Source: Lachnospiraceae bacterium (GTDB lineage: Bacteria > Bacillota > Clostridia > Lachnospirales > Lachnospiraceae). Taken from it: a stretch of DNA of 6,997 bases. Positions 5,283-6,997 of the stretch are shown in pieces (position 1 is the first letter of the stretch; each line of letters starts with the position of its first letter). Made by a program: the position numbers and the translations under genes. The stretch spans positions 1 through 6,997 of the forward strand of contig JAAUZW010000046.1 in NCBI GenBank assembly GCA_014804385.1. The letters run 5' to 3'. The notes below the pieces were generated by a model, which saw only the letters and a program-made list of their open reading frames with translations, was not told the DNA's origin and searched no databases.

Positions 5283-6389
5283 ATGGAAAGAAAATATATT
5301 GCTTATGGTAAAATCCAATCGATTGCCTGTTCTTTTTACCATAAACACCAGGAACGTATTACTTTTACACGCATATTAAAATATCTGATCGAACATGATA
5401 TGATGGCTGACCATGCAGAATTCCCTCATGTTTCTTGGCAGAGAATGCTGACATTAGAAGAATTTCGTAATTATATCGACCAAATTCCGGTAGAAGCTAC
5501 TACCATTGTCTCGAATCCAAACCTGCAAAAGATTTCAGAAGACTTCTCTATTCCTTTAAGCAGGGATGTGATCGGTTATTCACCCAGTGCTTTTATTGAT
5601 GATAAAAGGCATCTTCATAATTATTTTGAGATCATCTATATTTATCAGGGATCTGCGAGTTTGGAAATTGATCATAAATGTCATTTGATGAATGCTGGGG
5701 AGGTTTGTATTATCTCACCGGACACACTCCATAACTGTCTTGTAGATACAAATGATAGTCTGGTAATTAGCTTAATGACACGGAAATCTACTTTTGACCA
5801 TATATTTGGTTCGCTTCTGATCAATGAGGACTTATTAGCCATGTTTTTTCGTAATACACTTTACAACTCTGGCAGGTCTAAATATTTGTTTTTTAAAACG
5901 CCCGAAAATGATCCGGAAATCAAACGTCTGATCCAACGAATTATGGTAGAATCCCACAGTCTACAGAAATATGCGAATGCATACGTCAACTGTCTGGTAC
6001 AGGAGTTCTTTTACATTTTGCTGCGCGAATACAGCAATACAATCCTTTACTATGGTTTGGATGACTATTCCACCAGCCAGCACCAGTTTCCCATGATCTT
6101 AGCCTATGTGCAAAATAATTATTCAACTGTTACCCTAAAATCTGTAGCTGATTTTTTCAATTATACCGAAAGCTACTTAAGTAAGCTGTTTAAGAAAAAT
6201 ATGTATGCCAATTTCAACCAAGTCATACAAAATCTGAAAATGGAGAAAGCGAGAGAGCTGCTTTTGAATACCGACTTTTCGGTCGCAGAAATCACAGAAG
6301 AAATTGGTTACGAGTCACCAGACTATTTTACGCGAAGATTTAAAAAACTGTATGGAGTAACCCCTACTGAATTTCGGAAAAGGAGTTAA
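5283..6389 (+). CDS. AraC-family regulator with cupin sensor domain
   Basis: This 368-residue cytoplasmic regulator has an N-terminal region of about 85 residues, a sugar-sensing cupin-like domain (about 90-160, with H110, H112, E116 and H150 at typical positions; PLSRDVIGYSPS opens it) and a C-terminal AraC/XylS DNA-binding domain (about 268-368). Two helix-turn-helix units are visible: SVADFFNYTESYLSKLFK (first) and SVAEITEEIGYESPDYFTRR (second), ending in the family signature FKKLYGVTPTEFRKRS. No stop or frameshift interrupts it. The ATG at 5283 has only a poor ribosome site (AACGGA), so the true start is uncertain; ATGs at codons 40-41 are alternatives. It follows the transporter/GH43 remnants on the same strand, an arrangement typical of a local activator of a glycan-use operon. 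It is now either an orphan or acts elsewhere. Confidence 0.9.
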   Translation: MERKYIAYGKIQSIACSFYHKHQERITFTRILKYLIEHDMMADHAEFPHVSWQRMLTLEEFRNYIDQIPVEATTIVSNPNLQKISEDFSIPLSRDVIGYSPSAFIDDKRHLHNYFEIIYIYQGSASLEIDHKCHLMNAGEVCIISPDTLHNCLVDTNDSLVISLMTRKSTFDHIFGSLLINEDLLAMFFRNTLYNSGRSKYLFFKTPENDPEIKRLIQRIMVESHSLQKYANAYVNCLVQEFFYILLREYSNTILYYGLDDYSTSQHQFPMILAYVQNNYSTVTLKSVADFFNYTESYLSKLFKKNMYANFNQVIQNLKMEKARELLLNTDFSVAEITEEIGYESPDYFTRRFKKLYGVTPTEFRKRS

Positions 6390-6433
6390 ATTAGAGCAGC
6401 CCCACAGCAGATAAGTCTCCTAACGCAACAACG

Positions 6434-6745
6434 TCATGCATTATTTCCATTCTCCTTTCGTTCCTGAATCTCCTGAACAACCTGATTATAGGCTTTTTTG
6501 TTCAACCGATAGAAATACAGTACTGCCGCTGTCACGATCCACAATACACCGGGAACTGTTGTGAAAGAATGTTTTATCACAGCCAGCACCGTCGGGTTCT
6601 GCTGCTGGTTTGCTATATATCCACAGCTTCCTTAAATACCTGCCAGCGCAGAAGTTCCGATTGCCATCCCAATCTTATTCCCCTGGGAGATAAACGCATA
6701 CTGGAAACCATCGTTGCGGAGCCAATATGGCAGACCACATAAGGT
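6434..6745 (-). pseudogene. C-terminal fragment of a GPH-family sugar symporter, nonsense-interrupted
   Basis: Minus-strand codons from about 6720 to the TGA at 6434-6436 encode the end of a GPH symporter: WLRNDGFQYAFISQGNKIGM, AIGTSALAGI, a TAA stop (6632-6634), then GSCGYIANQQQNPTVLAV, HSFTTVPGVLWIVTAAVLYF and YRLNKKAYNQVVQEIQERKE. This matches the last two membrane helices and the basic tail of the family. The TAA lies within a hydrophobic helix and the frame is unchanged across it. No N-terminal part is present; upstream is the flavin reductase stop and a short stretch that may derive from another gene. Together with the N-terminal GPH fragment on the plus strand (3707-4478) it could represent one transporter split by rearrangement, or a second dead paralogue. 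Confidence 0.75.
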
Positions 6746-6760
6746 CTTTCCATTGATCCA

Positions 6761-6997
6761 TCACCCCAATTCCGCCCCATCTGAAAAGGCATTTCCGACT
6801 TTTTCTCCCATCCTTATATACGCATTGTTTACCGGATCAAATGAGATAGCATCCAGTTTTGCCGTATCGATCACACCTCCTATGCCAAGGATTTTCTCAT
6901 CGGCATTTACATTGATGATCTCTCCAATGATATTCCCGTCTTCACTGACCTTTATAAACTTACACTCCAGCGCCATGGGAAGTTCCTCGATCAGCGG
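6761..6997 (-). CDS. Flavin reductase family protein, C-terminal part (runs off the right edge)
   Basis: The open frame enters from the right edge in phase and ends at a TGA (6761-6763), giving 78 residues. Visible sequence includes LIEELPMALECKFIKVSED, then IIGEIINVNADEKILG, IDTAKLDAISFDPVNNAYIR and GEKVGNAFSDGAELG. These resemble the C-terminal end of FMN-binding flavin reductase-like proteins (split beta-barrel, DIM6/NTAB type, about 180-200 residues), in particular the GEIVNV...DE, FDPVNN.Y and GEKVGNAF segments. Such proteins bind FMN and often act in electron transfer or flavin supply. The ATG at 6974-6976 is internal to the domain, not the start. The end looks natural, so the gene itself may be intact outside the window. 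The downstream neighbour is degraded. Confidence 0.8.
   Translation of the reverse strand, partial: PLIEELPMALECKFIKVSEDGNIIGEIINVNADEKILGIGGVIDTAKLDAISFDPVNNAYIRMGEKVGNAFSDGAELG

Noticed and set aside
5121..5348. Minus-strand 75-codon frame between GH43 remnant and the AraC gene
   Set aside because: It overlaps the AraC start and the inverted repeat, and shows no recognisable protein pattern or ribosome site.

Overview
The window looks like chromosomal DNA of a gut-type anaerobic Firmicute, probably Clostridia/Lachnospiraceae. This is inferred from strong AGGAGG-type ribosome sites, an EFR1-type flavodoxin/ferredoxin protein, DUF362 and esterase lipoproteins with LxxC lipoboxes, a GPH-family sugar symporter, a GH43 glycosidase and a cupin-AraC regulator. 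No rRNA, tRNA, CRISPR array or insertion sequence is visible.

Left part (1-3262). A minus-strand operon runs from about 2234 down to the left edge: EFR1-type flavodoxin/ferredoxin protein, then a secreted alpha/beta-hydrolase lipoprotein, then a lipoprotein with the start of a DUF362 domain. The DUF362 frame closes at the window edge soon after its recognisable domain begins, so it looks broken. Divergent from the operon is an intact LysR-type regulator. The 206-base gap holds promoters for both directions and an inverted repeat with T-N11-A geometry. That repeat is centred about 64 bases upstream of the predicted operon transcription start, the classical activation position for LysR regulators.

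Middle part (3263-5182) is a decayed carbohydrate-use locus on the plus strand. It holds an unidentified ORF interrupted by one TGA; a terminator-like hairpin; a GPH-family transporter with a strong ribosome site, a TGA replacing a conserved tryptophan, and truncation near helix 7; and, joined directly to it, a GH43 glycosidase that has lost its N-terminus and carries a one-base deletion in a T run. The neighbouring cupin-AraC regulator (5283-6389) is intact and is probably the surviving regulator of this dead locus.

Right part (6390-6997) is on the minus strand. The C-terminal third of a flavin reductase enters from the right edge. It is followed, after its stop, by a short piece resembling the start of a RibD/DHFR-like protein that runs into the C-terminal end of a GPH transporter, itself interrupted by TAA. 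The plus-strand transporter fragment is N-terminal and this one is C-terminal, so they are either two dead paralogues or halves of one gene separated by rearrangement.

Overall, an apparently functional, LysR-controlled redox/esterase operon lies beside a stretch of gene decay with nonsense codons, a homopolymer frameshift and at least two deletion fusions. I do not see a convincing new defence, mobile or RNA system. The most informative signals are the fusion junctions, the split transporter and the LysR operator.
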